NCBI RefSeq assembly: GCF_903970965.1
Contig: NZ_CAJCKW010000007.1
Coordinates: forward strand, 62,001 to 126,000
DNA length: 64,000 nucleotides
From: Aureimonas sp. ME7
GTDB taxonomy: Bacteria; Pseudomonadota; Alphaproteobacteria; Rhizobiales; Rhizobiaceae
Direction: 5' to 3'
Shown here: piece by piece, positions 1 through 9,112 of the stretch
Layout of the letters: each line of letters opens with the position of its first letter
How positions within the stretch are numbered: position 1 is the stretch's first letter
The notes under the pieces: model-generated
What the model saw: only the letters and a program-made list of their open reading frames with translations
The model's database searches: none
Told to the model about the DNA's origin: nothing
Made by a program: the position numbers and the translations under genes

Positions 1-877
1 TTCCCGCCCCGTCCTCGAAGAGGAGGCGGTGGATGCGCGCGCCCGCCGCCTGGAACGCCGCGCCGCCGAGGCTGGCAAGGCTCCATTCGTGGGCGTTGAT
101 CTCGGCGCGCACCCGGCCCGGACGCGGCGACAGGAGGGCGATGCGGTTGCCCACGACCAGCGCCTCCTCGATCGAGTGGGTGACGAAGAGAAGCGTGAAG
201 CGCGCCTCCTCCCAGAGTTGGAGAAGCTCCTCCTGCATGCGGCGGCGCGTCAGGGCGTCGAGCGCGGCGAAGGGCTCGTCCATCAGGAGGACGCGCGGCT
301 GCATGGCGAGCGCGCGCGCGATCGCGACGCGCCCCTTCATGCCGCCCGACAGCTGATGGGGATAGCTTTGCGCGAAGGCCGACAGGCCGACCTTGCCCAG
401 AAAGTGGCGCGCCCGCTCGCGCGCCTCGCGCCGCGAGACTTTTCGCGAGGCGAGAAGCGGAAAGGCGACGTTGTCGAGAACGCTCTTCCAGGGCGGCAGC
501 TGGTCGAACTCCTGAAATACCACGATCCGGTCGGGCCCCGGCTCCACGACCCGCCGCCCTTCGAGGACGATCTCGCCTTCCACCGGGGGAATGAACCCGG
601 CGATCGATTTGAGAAGCGTGGACTTGCCGCAGCCCGACGGCCCGAGCAGAACGAAGCGATCGGCCTCGAAGATGTCGAGATCGACCTTGTGCGTGGCGCG
701 CACCACGTGGTCTCTCGTGCGATATTCGAGCGACAGCCCGCGCACCCGCAGAAGCGGCTCGGACAGGGCGGGAGACGCTTGGCCGGAAAACGGGGCACCG
801 TCCGCAAGGACCGAGGCGACGGGGGTGGGACCCGGAGCCTCGGCTTCGCGGACGGTGATGGGACGCGCGGTGCTCAC
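1..877 (-). CDS. ABC transporter ATP-binding protein, nitrate/sulfonate/taurine type (3' end cut by window)
   Basis: Cytoplasmic ATPase subunit of an SsuB/TauB-type importer. Visible motifs are Walker A GPSGCGKST (about residues 79-87), Q-loop Gln (about 122), signature LSGGM (about 176-180) and Walker B LLMDEP (about 197-202). The start is a GTG at 877 that overlaps the TGA of the upstream binding-protein gene as GTGA, so the two are probably translationally coupled. The first 40 or so residues are a Pro/Ala-rich extension before the usual ABC fold. The C-terminus and the expected permease gene lie beyond the left edge. Substrate cannot be read from the ATPase. Confidence 0.93.
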   Translation of the reverse strand, partial: MSTARPITVREAEAPGPTPVASVLADGAPFSGQASPALSEPLLRVRGLSLEYRTRDHVVRATHKVDLDIFEADRFVLLGPSGCGKSTLLKSIAGFIPPVEGEIVLEGRRVVEPGPDRIVVFQEFDQLPPWKSVLDNVAFPLLASRKVSRREARERARHFLGKVGLSAFAQSYPHQLSGGMKGRVAIARALAMQPRVLLMDEPFAALDALTRRRMQEELLQLWEEARFTLLFVTHSIEEALVVGNRIALLSPRPGRVRAEINAHEWSLASLGGAAFQAAGARIHRLLFEDGAG

Positions 878-1893
878 GAGCCGTTCGACACGCGCGGATC
901 GTCGAAGAAATAGTCGGCGAGCGCCTTCGGCTCGTTGCGGATGGCCTTCACGCGGTGGAGGAACTGGCCGAGCCCCAGCGTGTTCTCCGGCTCCACCTTG
1001 AAGGTGACCTCCGGGTTCTGGATGATGTCGAGGAGGAGCTTGCGATCGACGTTGCCGCCGGCGACCTTCAGGTAGATGTCGGCCGCCTTTTCCGGGTTCT
1101 CTCCGATGAACTGCGCCGCCTCGTCCAGCGCGGCGACGAAGGCCGCGTAGGTCTTCGGGCTTTCGTCGTGGAAGGCCTCGGTTGCGTAGAGCACCGTCGA
1201 GGACGCCGGGCCGCCCTGCACGTCGTAGGACTTCAGGACGATATGCGCCTTCGGATTGCCGGCGAGCTCCTGCTCCTGGAAGGGCGGGTTGCCGAAATGG
1301 GCGGTGATCTCGGTGCCGCCCGAGATGATCGCGGCCGCCGCCTCCGGATGGGGCACGGCGACGGAATAGGCGTCGAGCTTGTCGAAGTTCTCCTCGCCCC
1401 AGACCTTGGCGGACGCCCATTGCAGGATGCGCGACTGAACGGACACGCCGACCGCGGGCACCGCGATCCGGTCCTTCTCGGTGAAGTCGGCGATCGTCTT
1501 CACCGCCGGATTGTTGGACACGAGATAGTAGGGAAAGTTGCCGAGCGAGGCGACGCCCTTGACGTTCTGCGAGCCGTGCGTGCGATCCCACAGGGTGAAG
1601 AGCGGGCCGACGCCCGCGCCGCCGATGTCGACATTGCCCGACAGAAGCGCATCGTTGACTGCCGAGCCGCCCGACAGGCGGATGAATTCCGGCGTGATGT
1701 CGATGCCCTGTTCCTTCCCGTGCTTCTGGATCAGACCCTGATCCTCCACGACGTTCAGAAGGAGGTAGACGATGCCGAACTGCTGGGCGATGCGGATCCG
1801 CCCTTCCTCGGCCGAGGCCGATGCCGTCATCGCCAGGGACGCCACGGCGCCGACGGCAGCCAGAAGGAGGGACCGGGACAGGAATGTCTTCAT
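874..1893 (-). CDS. ABC transporter periplasmic substrate-binding protein (SsuA/NMT1-like)
   Basis: Periplasmic solute-binding protein of the same importer, about 339 residues, the normal length for the nitrate/sulfonate/taurine family. The first 28 or so residues form a Sec signal peptide: MKTFLSR, a hydrophobic core, then ASASA before EEG. The ATG at 1893 is preferred over an in-frame TTG at 1914, because it places the charged n-region directly before the core. The GGSAVNDALLSGNVDIGG segment is typical of the family. The substrate (alkanesulfonate, nitrate, a thiamin precursor or other) is not resolved. It is first in the operon, and about 220 bases upstream contain no gene. Confidence 0.9.
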   Translation of the reverse strand: MKTFLSRSLLLAAVGAVASLAMTASASAEEGRIRIAQQFGIVYLLLNVVEDQGLIQKHGKEQGIDITPEFIRLSGGSAVNDALLSGNVDIGGAGVGPLFTLWDRTHGSQNVKGVASLGNFPYYLVSNNPAVKTIADFTEKDRIAVPAVGVSVQSRILQWASAKVWGEENFDKLDAYSVAVPHPEAAAAIISGGTEITAHFGNPPFQEQELAGNPKAHIVLKSYDVQGGPASSTVLYATEAFHDESPKTYAAFVAALDEAAQFIGENPEKAADIYLKVAGGNVDRKLLLDIIQNPEVTFKVEPENTLGLGQFLHRVKAIRNEPKALADYFFDDPRVSNGS

Positions 1894-2111
1894 CGAAGCG
1901 GGCTTTCGAAGCAAAGCAGCGGGAGGCGAGCGGAGGAGACCGAACGCGAACGGGCCCCGAAGTCTCGTTTAGAACACTAAGCCGCTCGACATATCGCGCC
2001 AACGCACCTGCATCGCCTACCGGACCCCGAGGGGGGATTATTCCTCCCGCCTTCGGGCCTCTTCGAGCAAAATCCCTCCCGGCGACCCGCACCTGGGCAA
2101 AAGATCGGCGC

Positions 2112-3227
2112 TCATCGCCCCGGCGCGGTCCCACCCCAGGGCGCGACGGGATGGCCGCCGAAGATGCGCTCGCGTGGCAGGTCGAAGATGAAGTAGGGGT
2201 TGAGCATCGGCGGGGCACCCATCGCATCGAGACGTGCCCGATGCTCGGCCGAGAAGTCGATGTCGAGCGCCGCCGCGTTCTCACGAAGTTGCTCCGGGCG
2301 GCTCGCCCCGATCAGCACCGACGAGACGCCCGGCCGCCCCGCCACCCAGGCGAGCGCGACCTCCGCCATGGATCGCCCGATCTCGCCTGCGACGCTTCGC
2401 AGCGCGTCGACGATGTCGAAGTTCCGGTCCGTGAACAGCATGCCGCCATAGGGATTGTCGCCGTTCAAGCGCCCGTCGCTGCCCCCGCTCGGGCTTTCGC
2501 CCGTGCGATTGGGCAGGCTTCCGGCAGGCCCCGCCTCAGCGATCTTTTCGCGCCCGTACTTGCCCGTGAGAAGCCCCGCCGCCAGCGGACTCCACGCCAC
2601 CAGTCCCAGCCCCATGGCCGCGCCCGCCGGCAGGATGTCGAGTTCGACGCCCCGGTCGACCAGCGAATAGGAATATTGCAGCCCGACCGGCTCGGGCAGC
2701 CCATGGGCGCGCGCCAAGGTGGCGATCTCGGCCGCATACCAGGCGGGGGCGTTGGAGAAGCCGTAATACAGGATGTCGCCGCGCCGCACGGCGTCGGTCA
2801 GCGCGCGCAGAACCTCTTCGGCGGGGGTCGTGCGGTCCCAGACATGGGTCCAGAAGAGATCGATCCGGTCGGTGCCGAGCCGCCTGAGCGAGCCCTCGAT
2901 CCCGTCCCGGATGTTGCGCGCCGAGTTGCCGCCGGCGAGCGGCGTGTCGTCGCGGCGCGGAAAACCGGCCTTGGTGGCGATCACCAGCCGGTCGCGAAGC
3001 CCACGCTCGGCCACGAAGCGCCCGAGCATCGCCTCGCTTTCTCCGCCGGAATAAACATCCGCCGTATCGACGAAGTTGCCACCGGTCTCGACATAGGCGT
3101 CGAAGATGGCGCGCGATCCCGCTTCGTCGGCGCCCCAGCGCCCCGCGCCGAAGGTCATGGTGCCGAGCGCGAGCGGGCTGACGAGAAGGCCGGATCGGCC
3201 GAGCGTGCGATAGGTCATCGATGCCAT
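2112..3227 (-). CDS. Aldo/keto reductase
   Basis: NAD(P)H-dependent oxidoreductase of the AKR superfamily, about 371 residues. The catalytic tetrad can be located from MTYRTLG: Asp51 and Tyr56 in the FVDTADVYSGG segment, Lys83 in ATKAGF and His125 in FWTHVW. The C-terminal VLIGASRPEQLREN segment is the usual cofactor-phosphate loop. Two in-frame ATGs compete, at 3227 (MASMTYRTLG) and 3218 (MTYRTLG). The gene is divergent from a LysR regulator, and an inverted repeat between them suggests control by it. The carbonyl substrate is unknown. Confidence 0.9.
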   Translation of the reverse strand: MASMTYRTLGRSGLLVSPLALGTMTFGAGRWGADEAGSRAIFDAYVETGGNFVDTADVYSGGESEAMLGRFVAERGLRDRLVIATKAGFPRRDDTPLAGGNSARNIRDGIEGSLRRLGTDRIDLFWTHVWDRTTPAEEVLRALTDAVRRGDILYYGFSNAPAWYAAEIATLARAHGLPEPVGLQYSYSLVDRGVELDILPAGAAMGLGLVAWSPLAAGLLTGKYGREKIAEAGPAGSLPNRTGESPSGGSDGRLNGDNPYGGMLFTDRNFDIVDALRSVAGEIGRSMAEVALAWVAGRPGVSSVLIGASRPEQLRENAAALDIDFSAEHRARLDAMGAPPMLNPYFIFDLPRERIFGGHPVAPWGGTAPGR

Positions 3228-3258
3228 TCCTGTTGTCGGTACAAGACCGATCACGACA

Positions 3259-3283
3259 TAATCCCGATCGGCCCTCCGGATTA
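3259..3283. promoter_or_regulatory. Inverted repeat in the aldo/keto reductase-LysR intergenic region
   Basis: TAATCC (3259-3264) and GGATTA (3278-3283) are exact inverted arms separated by 13 bases. The centre is about 44 bases from the reductase start and 53 bases from the LysR start. This position and symmetry fit a LysR-type regulator box controlling both genes. The assignment is inferred from position only. Confidence 0.4.
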
Positions 3284-3323
3284 GCGGCAGGATCGCGCAA
3301 GGGCTTGTGAAGGATCTGCAGGA

Positions 3324-4214
3324 ATGAAGCGCGGCGACCTCGACGATCTCGCAGCCTTCGCGGCCATCGCGAAGGCGAGAAGCTTCACGCGCGCGGGCGC
3401 TGCGATCGGCGTGTCGCCCTCGGCCCTCAGCCACACGATGCGCGCGCTGGAAGCCCGACTCGGCGTCCGTCTCCTGGCGCGAACCACGCGCAGCGTCGCG
3501 CCGACGGCGGCCGGCGAGCGGCTTCTGGCTTCCCTCGGGCCCGCGCTCGACGAGGTGGGGCGAGGGCTGGCCGCCTTGGCCGACTGGCGCGACGCGCCGT
3601 CGGGAACGCTGCGCCTCACCACCTTCGGCTATGCGGCGCGCGAGATCCTCCAGCCCCGCCTGCCCCGCTTCCTTCTCGACCATCCCGACATCCATGTGGA
3701 AGTCATCGTGGACGACCGGCTGGTGGATCTCGTGGCCGCCGGGTTCGATGCCGGCATCCGCTTCGGCGAAACGGTGGAGCGCGACATGGTGGCCGTTCGC
3801 GTCGGCCCGGACCTTCGCACCGTGGTGGTGGGAACGCCGGACTATTTCACCCGCCATCCCCCGCCCCGGACGCCCGCCGACCTCAAGAACCACCTGTGCG
3901 TGAACTACCGGCTGGTCGGCGGCGGCGGTCTCCTGCCGTGGGAATTCGAGCGAAACGGTCAGGAGATCCGGATGCAGGTCGTGGGGCAACTGATCGTCAC
4001 CGACGAAGGGCTGGCATCGGCCGCCGTGCGGGGCGGCGCGGGCCTCGGCTACATGCTGGAGCACGACGTGGCCGCCGAGATCGCGGACGGGCGCCTCGTC
4101 CAGGTGCTGGACGAATGGTGCGTGCCCTTTCCCGGCTGCCACCTGTATTATCCCAGTCGGCAGGTGCCGCCGGCCCTCAGGGCCCTGGTCGACGCGCTGC
4201 GCCGAAGCGCCTAG
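3324..4214 (+). CDS. LysR-family transcriptional regulator
   Basis: DNA-binding regulator of 296 residues, the standard LTTR length. The N-terminal winged helix-turn-helix (about residues 6-63) contains SFTRAGAAIGVSPSALSHTM and the APTAAGERL end of the wing. The rest is a two-lobed periplasmic-binding-protein-like effector domain, including a PDYFTRHPPPRTPADLKNH stretch typical of the AaeR/DmlR-like subgroup. It is divergent from the aldo/keto reductase and probably regulates it. Its 3' end overlaps the convergent MFS gene by 4 bases. The effector is unknown. Confidence 0.93.
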   Translation: MKRGDLDDLAAFAAIAKARSFTRAGAAIGVSPSALSHTMRALEARLGVRLLARTTRSVAPTAAGERLLASLGPALDEVGRGLAALADWRDAPSGTLRLTTFGYAAREILQPRLPRFLLDHPDIHVEVIVDDRLVDLVAAGFDAGIRFGETVERDMVAVRVGPDLRTVVVGTPDYFTRHPPPRTPADLKNHLCVNYRLVGGGGLLPWEFERNGQEIRMQVVGQLIVTDEGLASAAVRGGAGLGYMLEHDVAAEIADGRLVQVLDEWCVPFPGCHLYYPSRQVPPALRALVDALRRSA

Positions 4215-5455
4215 CCGAGGGCGTCCTGGGTTGCCCTGCGACGCTCCACCGCGCGCCCGAGCACCAGCATAGCGGATGCGCCGGCGAGGACCGCCAGCGT
4301 CGCATAGACCATGACGCCGCGCGGCCCCGTTCCGTCGATCAGGAGACCGCCGAGAACCGCGCCGGATGCGATCGCCACCTGGAAGCTCGCCGACAGGAGC
4401 GCCCCGGCGCTTTCGGCGAGATCGGGCGCCGCGCGCGCGTTCCAGATCGACACGGAAACCGGGAACGCGCCGAAGGCGAAGCCCCAGAGCACCGTCGCGG
4501 CGAAGGCGACGGGCCCAAGCGCGCCGAAAAGGATCAGCGCGAGCGTCGCCAAGGCCACGAGAAACGAGCAGCCCGCCACCGCGAGGGCGGGGCTGCGGGC
4601 GGCCACCGCGCCGCCCGCGACGTTGCCCGCGAAGCCGCCGATCCCGAAGGCGAGAAGCGCCAGCGAGATGGTCGCGATCTCGAGCCGGGGGATCTCCTCC
4701 AGGAACGGGCGCACGAAGGTGAAGCCGGCGAAATGGCCGGAGATCACGAGGATCACCGTGCCGAGCCCGATCAGGACCGAGCGGCGCGACAGGGCGGCCC
4801 GGAACGAGGCGAGGCCGGGCGAGGCGGCCGAGGGAAGACGGGGCAGCGCCACGAGTTGGATGGCGAGCGCCAGCGCGCCGAGGGCGGAGGCGGCGAGGAA
4901 GGTCGCCCGCCAGCCCCAGAGTTCGCCGAGGAATGCGCCGAGCGGAGCGGCGAAGACGGTCGCCAGCGACACGCCCATGATGATGATCGAAATGGCTCGC
5001 GGCACCAGGGCGCTCGGCACCAGCCGGAGCGCGAGAGCCGCCATCATCGCCCAGAAGCCGCCGAGCGCGAAGCCGAGAAGGGCGCGGGCGGCGAGAAGGG
5101 TCGTGATATCGGTGGCATAGGCCGCCACCACGCTGGAGGCGACGAGCAGCGCCATCAGCGTCCAGACGATGTCGCGCCGGTCGAGCCGCCCGGAAAACAG
5201 GACGAGAAGCGGCCCGGCGATCGCCGCGACGGCGGCGGTCGCCGTGATCGCCTGCCCCACCGCGCCGTTGGACACGCCGAGTTCGGCCGCCATCGGCGTC
5301 AGGAGGCTGACGGGCAGGAACTCGGCGGTGACGAGCCCGAAGACGCCGAACGACAGGGAAAACACGGCGGTCCATTGCGGCGGCGCGTCGGCGGCGGGCG
5401 TGAGCGAGGAAGGCTCGCCGGATGCGGCGGCCTCCGGAAGCGTGATGTCGGACAT
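4211..5455 (-). CDS. MFS transporter (AraJ/Bcr-like efflux family)
   Basis: Twelve-helix major facilitator exporter of about 414 residues. The N-terminal 25-30 residues are soluble and Ala/Pro-rich. Helices begin with VFSLSFGVFGLVTAEFLPVS, and the RLDRRDIVW loop between helices 2 and 3 is the MFS motif-A region. The ATG at 5455 was chosen because the open frame upstream of it runs into the divergent AraC gene. A cupin-type AraC regulator faces it, a common arrangement for drug or metabolite efflux genes. Substrate unknown. Confidence 0.9.
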   Translation of the reverse strand: MSDITLPEAAASGEPSSLTPAADAPPQWTAVFSLSFGVFGLVTAEFLPVSLLTPMAAELGVSNGAVGQAITATAAVAAIAGPLLVLFSGRLDRRDIVWTLMALLVASSVVAAYATDITTLLAARALLGFALGGFWAMMAALALRLVPSALVPRAISIIIMGVSLATVFAAPLGAFLGELWGWRATFLAASALGALALAIQLVALPRLPSAASPGLASFRAALSRRSVLIGLGTVILVISGHFAGFTFVRPFLEEIPRLEIATISLALLAFGIGGFAGNVAGGAVAARSPALAVAGCSFLVALATLALILFGALGPVAFAATVLWGFAFGAFPVSVSIWNARAAPDLAESAGALLSASFQVAIASGAVLGGLLIDGTGPRGVMVYATLAVLAGASAMLVLGRAVERRRATQDALG

Positions 5456-5462
5456 GGATCCT

Positions 5463-5475
5463 GACCTTCGAGGTC
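5463..5475. promoter_or_regulatory. Short palindrome between MFS exporter and AraC regulator
   Basis: GACCTTCGAGGTC has perfect five-base arms around TCG and lies directly upstream of the MFS start, within the 82-base divergent intergenic region. It could be an operator for the AraC protein, or chance, since the arms are short. Confidence 0.22.
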
Positions 5476-5537
5476 GTTGGTGGTTGGCGTCCGTCTTAGA
5501 CTCGCCGGGCAAGCGTTTCCATGCTAGAAAATCCCTC

Positions 5538-6521
5538 ATGCTTGACCGATCGTCCAAATTCGAACCATCCGCCGATCCCTTGACCGACATGCTGCGCGGG
5601 CTGCGGCTCGACGGCGTCGAATATGCCAGATGCCGCATGGCGGGGGACTGGAGCTTCCACTACCCGGCGCAGGCGCATGCCCATTTCCACTTCGTTTCGG
5701 GCAAGGGCTGCTGGCTTCAGGGACCGGACGGCGAATGGAGCCGGCTGACGGCCGGCGACGCGGTGCTGGTGCCGCACGGCGCGGCGCATGGGCTGGCCAG
5801 CGCGCCGGGCATCGAGCCGCGCCCCTTCCCGCGCCGCGACTGCCGGGCGATCTGCGACAACGTCCTCGACTACGAGGAGCCGGGCGCCGACCCCGGCCAT
5901 GCCACGGTTCTGTTCTGCGGGTCGATGCGCTTCAACCTCGACGCGCTCCACCCCCTGATGCGGATGATGCCCGACCTGATGCGGGCGCAGGAGCTGATGG
6001 TGAGCGAGCCCGCGATCCCCCACCTCCTCGACGCGATGATCGCCGAATGCGGGCTGAACCGGGTCGGGGCGAGCGGCATCCTGGCGCGGCTCGCCGACGT
6101 GATGGCGGCGCAGATCATTCGCTCCTGGGTGGAGCACGGCTGCGGCGATGCCGCCGGATGGATCGCGGCGGTGCGCGATCCGGAAGTCGGCCGGGTGCTG
6201 GCGGCCGTCCATGCCGAGCCGGAGCGGGACTGGACGGTGCAGGAGCTGGCCGGTGTCATGGGCGTCTCGCGCTCGGGCTTTGCCGCCAAGTTCGCCGCGA
6301 TCGTCGGCGAAACGCCCTCGCGCTACGTGACGCAGGTGCGCATGCACCAAGCGCGCCAGTGGATCACGCGCGACCGCATGCGCATCGCGGAAGCGGCGCA
6401 CCGGCTGGGCTACGATTCGGAAGCCTCGTTCAGCCGCGCCTTCAAGCGCGTGGTCGGCACCGCGCCGGGGCGCATCCGCGCGCCGGCCGGCGGCCAAGGC
6501 CTGCCGGGCGCACCCGCTTGA
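5538..6521 (+). CDS. AraC-family transcriptional regulator with N-terminal cupin domain
   Basis: About 327 residues. The N-terminal half is a cupin-like sensor domain (AQAHAHFHFVSGKGCWLQG, then a GDAVLVPHGAAHGL stretch), as in the cupin_6 AraC group. The C-terminal 100 or so residues carry two helix-turn-helix motifs (VQELAGVMGVSRSGFAAKF and IAEAAHRLGYDSEASFSRAF). The ATG at 5538 begins the protein with MLDRSSKFEPS and leaves room for a divergent promoter; longer in-frame starts would run into the MFS gene. It likely regulates that exporter. Its TGA overlaps a possible TTG start of the next gene. Confidence 0.92.
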   Translation: MLDRSSKFEPSADPLTDMLRGLRLDGVEYARCRMAGDWSFHYPAQAHAHFHFVSGKGCWLQGPDGEWSRLTAGDAVLVPHGAAHGLASAPGIEPRPFPRRDCRAICDNVLDYEEPGADPGHATVLFCGSMRFNLDALHPLMRMMPDLMRAQELMVSEPAIPHLLDAMIAECGLNRVGASGILARLADVMAAQIIRSWVEHGCGDAAGWIAAVRDPEVGRVLAAVHAEPERDWTVQELAGVMGVSRSGFAAKFAAIVGETPSRYVTQVRMHQARQWITRDRMRIAEAAHRLGYDSEASFSRAFKRVVGTAPGRIRAPAGGQGLPGAPA

Positions 6522-7216
6522 ACGGCGGCGCATCTTGCAAGCTGGGAAGACCGGCGTGGAAGAATCTTACGCTTCGCATCGCGCTCGCCGTGTCGACGCT
6601 TTACGCAGGTATGGGCTGGGCCATGGCCGAGACGGCAAGCGACGTCGCCGGAATCGTCCAACGCATCGAGGCCTCGCCCCTGCGCGCCGAAATCGGTGCG
6701 ATCCTTGAGATCGACTCGTCATCGCCGCCCGAGAGCGCCGATCTCGGCTACACGATCCAGCCGCCCGGCACCTCGTACCTCGCCGGTGACGGAGCGGGCG
6801 GCGAATTTCGCGTTCTGTCCGACGGGCGCATTCTCCTGATCGATTCGGAAGGATCCTACGGGATCCTCGCTCCGAACTTCCAAGCGTTCGTCGGGATGGC
6901 GACGGGCCTTCCCGGCTGGCGGGACGCCCTGCGCTTCGTCGGCGAGCCGGATCTCGGCCAAGCCCGCCGAAACTGGGCTGACTTCGCCCGCCAATGGCGC
7001 CTCGAACAGGCGCTGGACGAACCCTGGCCCTACGAAGGGCAGCGCTTCGCCACCGCAACGCCCGGAAAGGGACGCGTGGCGATCCGCGAAGCCTTCGGCG
7101 CGCCGGCCATCGCCGATCCGTTCGCCGCCCTCCACCGCGCGGTCAACGAAACGAGCGGCGACATATCGGTCTCCTGGAACGGCGAGCCCTTGCTGCTTTT
7201 CGGTCGAGCCCCCTAG
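6518..7216 (+). CDS. Hypothetical exported protein
   Basis: I do not recognise the family. If translation starts at the TTG at 6518, which overlaps the AraC stop as TTGA, the protein has a convincing signal peptide: KNLTLR, then a hydrophobic run ending in WAMA before ETASD. No Shine-Dalgarno sequence supports that start. ATG codons at 6611 and 6622 would give a product of about 200 residues without a complete signal. The mature part has a FRVLSDGRILLIDSEGSYGI stretch and a GLPGWRDALRF motif that loosely recall SMI1/KNR4 (SUKH)-like proteins; this is too weak for a name. It is followed by two more unknown genes on the same strand. Confidence 0.6.
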   Translation: MNGGASCKLGRPAWKNLTLRIALAVSTLYAGMGWAMAETASDVAGIVQRIEASPLRAEIGAILEIDSSSPPESADLGYTIQPPGTSYLAGDGAGGEFRVLSDGRILLIDSEGSYGILAPNFQAFVGMATGLPGWRDALRFVGEPDLGQARRNWADFARQWRLEQALDEPWPYEGQRFATATPGKGRVAIREAFGAPAIADPFAALHRAVNETSGDISVSWNGEPLLLFGRAP

Positions 7217-7230
7217 CGAAACGAGGCACC

Positions 7231-7728
7231 ATGGTTCGGCACCAGATGAAGGGAAGCCGCCTCATCGATACCGATCCGCCCCTGCCGAGGAGAGGCGAAA
7301 CCCTGCGATCCGACGATCGCCTGAAGACTTGGTTGCGCGTACTCGGCATCCTCCTCGTCATTCCCTTCGGGCTCGTCGCGATCGCCTTCCTGGTCGGCGC
7401 GATCGCCGATCGCCTGCCGGACTGCCATCCGACCGAGGCCGGCTCCATCGGCTCGTGCACGATTGCCGGAATCGACTGGGGTGTCGCGCTCGTCGTCCTG
7501 GCCATGCCCTGGATGCTGTTCGCCTTCATGGTTCCGCTCTGGCTCGCGCTTCTCGGCGCGTGGTTCGCGCTCGGCGCGGTGGCGGTCGGCACCTCGCTTC
7601 TCGCCGGCCACGGCTTTCGCCTTCACCGCCGCTGGCTTCTCCAGGGCGAGGACATGGCGATCCCCCGAACGATCCTCGGTTGCGCATCGGGGGCGGTCTA
7701 CGCTCTCTGGTGGCTGGGAATCATCTGA
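7231..7728 (+). CDS. Hypothetical four-helix membrane protein
   Basis: 165 residues with an ACGAGG Shine-Dalgarno just upstream of the ATG. The first 38 or so residues are polar. They are followed by a strong transmembrane helix (WLRVLGILLVIPFGLVAIAF), a short loop with two cysteines (LPDCHPTE and IGSCTIAG), two closely spaced helices and a last helix near the C-terminus. I do not recognise the family. It lies 14 bases after the preceding unknown gene and about 25 bases before the next, so the three may be co-transcribed. Confidence 0.72.
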   Translation: MVRHQMKGSRLIDTDPPLPRRGETLRSDDRLKTWLRVLGILLVIPFGLVAIAFLVGAIADRLPDCHPTEAGSIGSCTIAGIDWGVALVVLAMPWMLFAFMVPLWLALLGAWFALGAVAVGTSLLAGHGFRLHRRWLLQGEDMAIPRTILGCASGAVYALWWLGII

Positions 7729-7753
7729 AAGATCCCTCGAAAGGAGGACGCCC

Positions 7754-9106
7754 GTGTCGGAACACACGATCGAGGACCTCGTCGAGGACGGCATCCGCCT
7801 CGCGCTCGCCTCACCTCTTTCTCCCAGTGCGAAGCGCGACCTCGCCCGCGAACTCTACGCCTTCCAGGCGCTCTACGACACGTCCGACACGCGCGGGCGG
7901 CTGGCGGCCGAGCTCGAATCCATCGGCTACGACGAGGCGAGGCCCGCGCGCCCGCGCCCCTGGCTCGATCTCGTCGCCGACATCGCGCGCCTTGCGGACG
8001 GTGCGGGCGACCGGCAACTCGTGCGGGGATGGCTCGGCGCGCTGGCGGCGGGCATCGACGAATGGACCCTGATCGACGCGGACTGGCCGCCGGACTTCCC
8101 GGCCTTTGCCGAGAGCCCTTCCGCGCTCGCCATCCGCGAGACGGCGACCCGATGCGATGTCTTCGCCCGGCAGGAGCGAAGCCGATACGGGAAGCTGCCG
8201 ACCTATCGCGCGCTCGCGCAAGGCTACGAGGCGCTCGACCCTCGGACCATCGACCGGCGCACGATGCTGCGCTTCCTTCTCGATCACAAGGCCGAGCCCG
8301 CCCGCATCCGCGCCGACTACGACAAGGAGCGCGCGCGCATCGCCGCGATGGCGTCGAGCGCGCTCTTCGACCTACCCGCCTTGGTGGAGGCGCGCGGGGC
8401 TTTCCGGCTGGTCGGGCGGGAGAAACTCGACGACCGCCATGTCTTCGCCTTCGAGACGGGACCGGTATCAGCCGATCCCGACGCCTTTCGCATGCTTCTC
8501 GTTCTGGAGCATCTCCAGCCGTTCAACACGCTCCACATGTTCAAGGCGGTCCGCTCGCCGCTTCTGGCGCGGTGGCAGGGGAAGCACTTCACGCAGGGCG
8601 ACGCCGACGTCCACTTCCGGCGCGGCATGCTGCATTTCATCCCGCGCGAACGACTGGACGCGCAAAAGCACCTCGACGCCATGGGCTGGCGCTATCGCAT
8701 GGACCAGTCGGCACGCGTGCTGGGGCAGCGCATCGACTCCATGCTGGCGCTGTCCGGCTTCGGTCGCCGGATGGACGAGTTCTACGCGGTGCCCCTCGGC
8801 CGGCGGATCGACGAGGAAGGGTTCGATGCGATGGCGGGCGAGCGGCTCCAGCGGCTCGAACGGTTCGGCTTCTTCGCCGACGAGGTCGACATCCTGTTCG
8901 CCTGCGCCTGCCGGTCGTGGGACCGGGGCACCGAGCCGAAGGCCGAGATCGCCGGGATCGAGGAGCATCTCGCCCATATCCGCCCGGACGCGCCGGGGCG
9001 GGGGGACCGTGTCGCGGCGCTTCGGGCCCTTCGATCGGGCCCCGCCTTCGCGCCGGCGCTCGCGCGCTTTCCCTATCGCCGCCACGAGGAGGCGTTCGCG
9101 CTCTAG
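7754..9106 (+). CDS. Hypothetical protein, 450 residues, soluble
   Basis: Starts at a GTG (MSEHTIEDLVEDG) with a strong AAGGAGG Shine-Dalgarno nine bases upstream. No signal peptide or membrane segment is visible. The sequence is rich in Arg, Asp and Glu with helical segments. It includes a CACRSWDRG motif near the C-terminus and a central VFAFETGPVSADPDAF region. I do not recognise the family and assign no function. It is the last gene of the block beginning at 6518, and its end abuts a short palindromic repeat. Confidence 0.75.
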   Translation: MSEHTIEDLVEDGIRLALASPLSPSAKRDLARELYAFQALYDTSDTRGRLAAELESIGYDEARPARPRPWLDLVADIARLADGAGDRQLVRGWLGALAAGIDEWTLIDADWPPDFPAFAESPSALAIRETATRCDVFARQERSRYGKLPTYRALAQGYEALDPRTIDRRTMLRFLLDHKAEPARIRADYDKERARIAAMASSALFDLPALVEARGAFRLVGREKLDDRHVFAFETGPVSADPDAFRMLLVLEHLQPFNTLHMFKAVRSPLLARWQGKHFTQGDADVHFRRGMLHFIPRERLDAQKHLDAMGWRYRMDQSARVLGQRIDSMLALSGFGRRMDEFYAVPLGRRIDEEGFDAMAGERLQRLERFGFFADEVDILFACACRSWDRGTEPKAEIAGIEEHLAHIRPDAPGRGDRVAALRALRSGPAFAPALARFPYRRHEEAFAL

Positions 9107-9112
9107 CCTCCT

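Noticed and set aside
3228-5375. N-terminal extension of the aldo/keto reductase frame
   Set aside because: The frame stays open far upstream across the LysR gene, but all aldo/keto reductase sequence begins at 3227 or 3218.
5630-6517. Continuation of the 6518-7216 frame upstream through the AraC gene
   Set aside because: It is an out-of-phase Arg/Gly/Ala-rich shadow of the AraC regulator; only the part after 6518 looks like protein.
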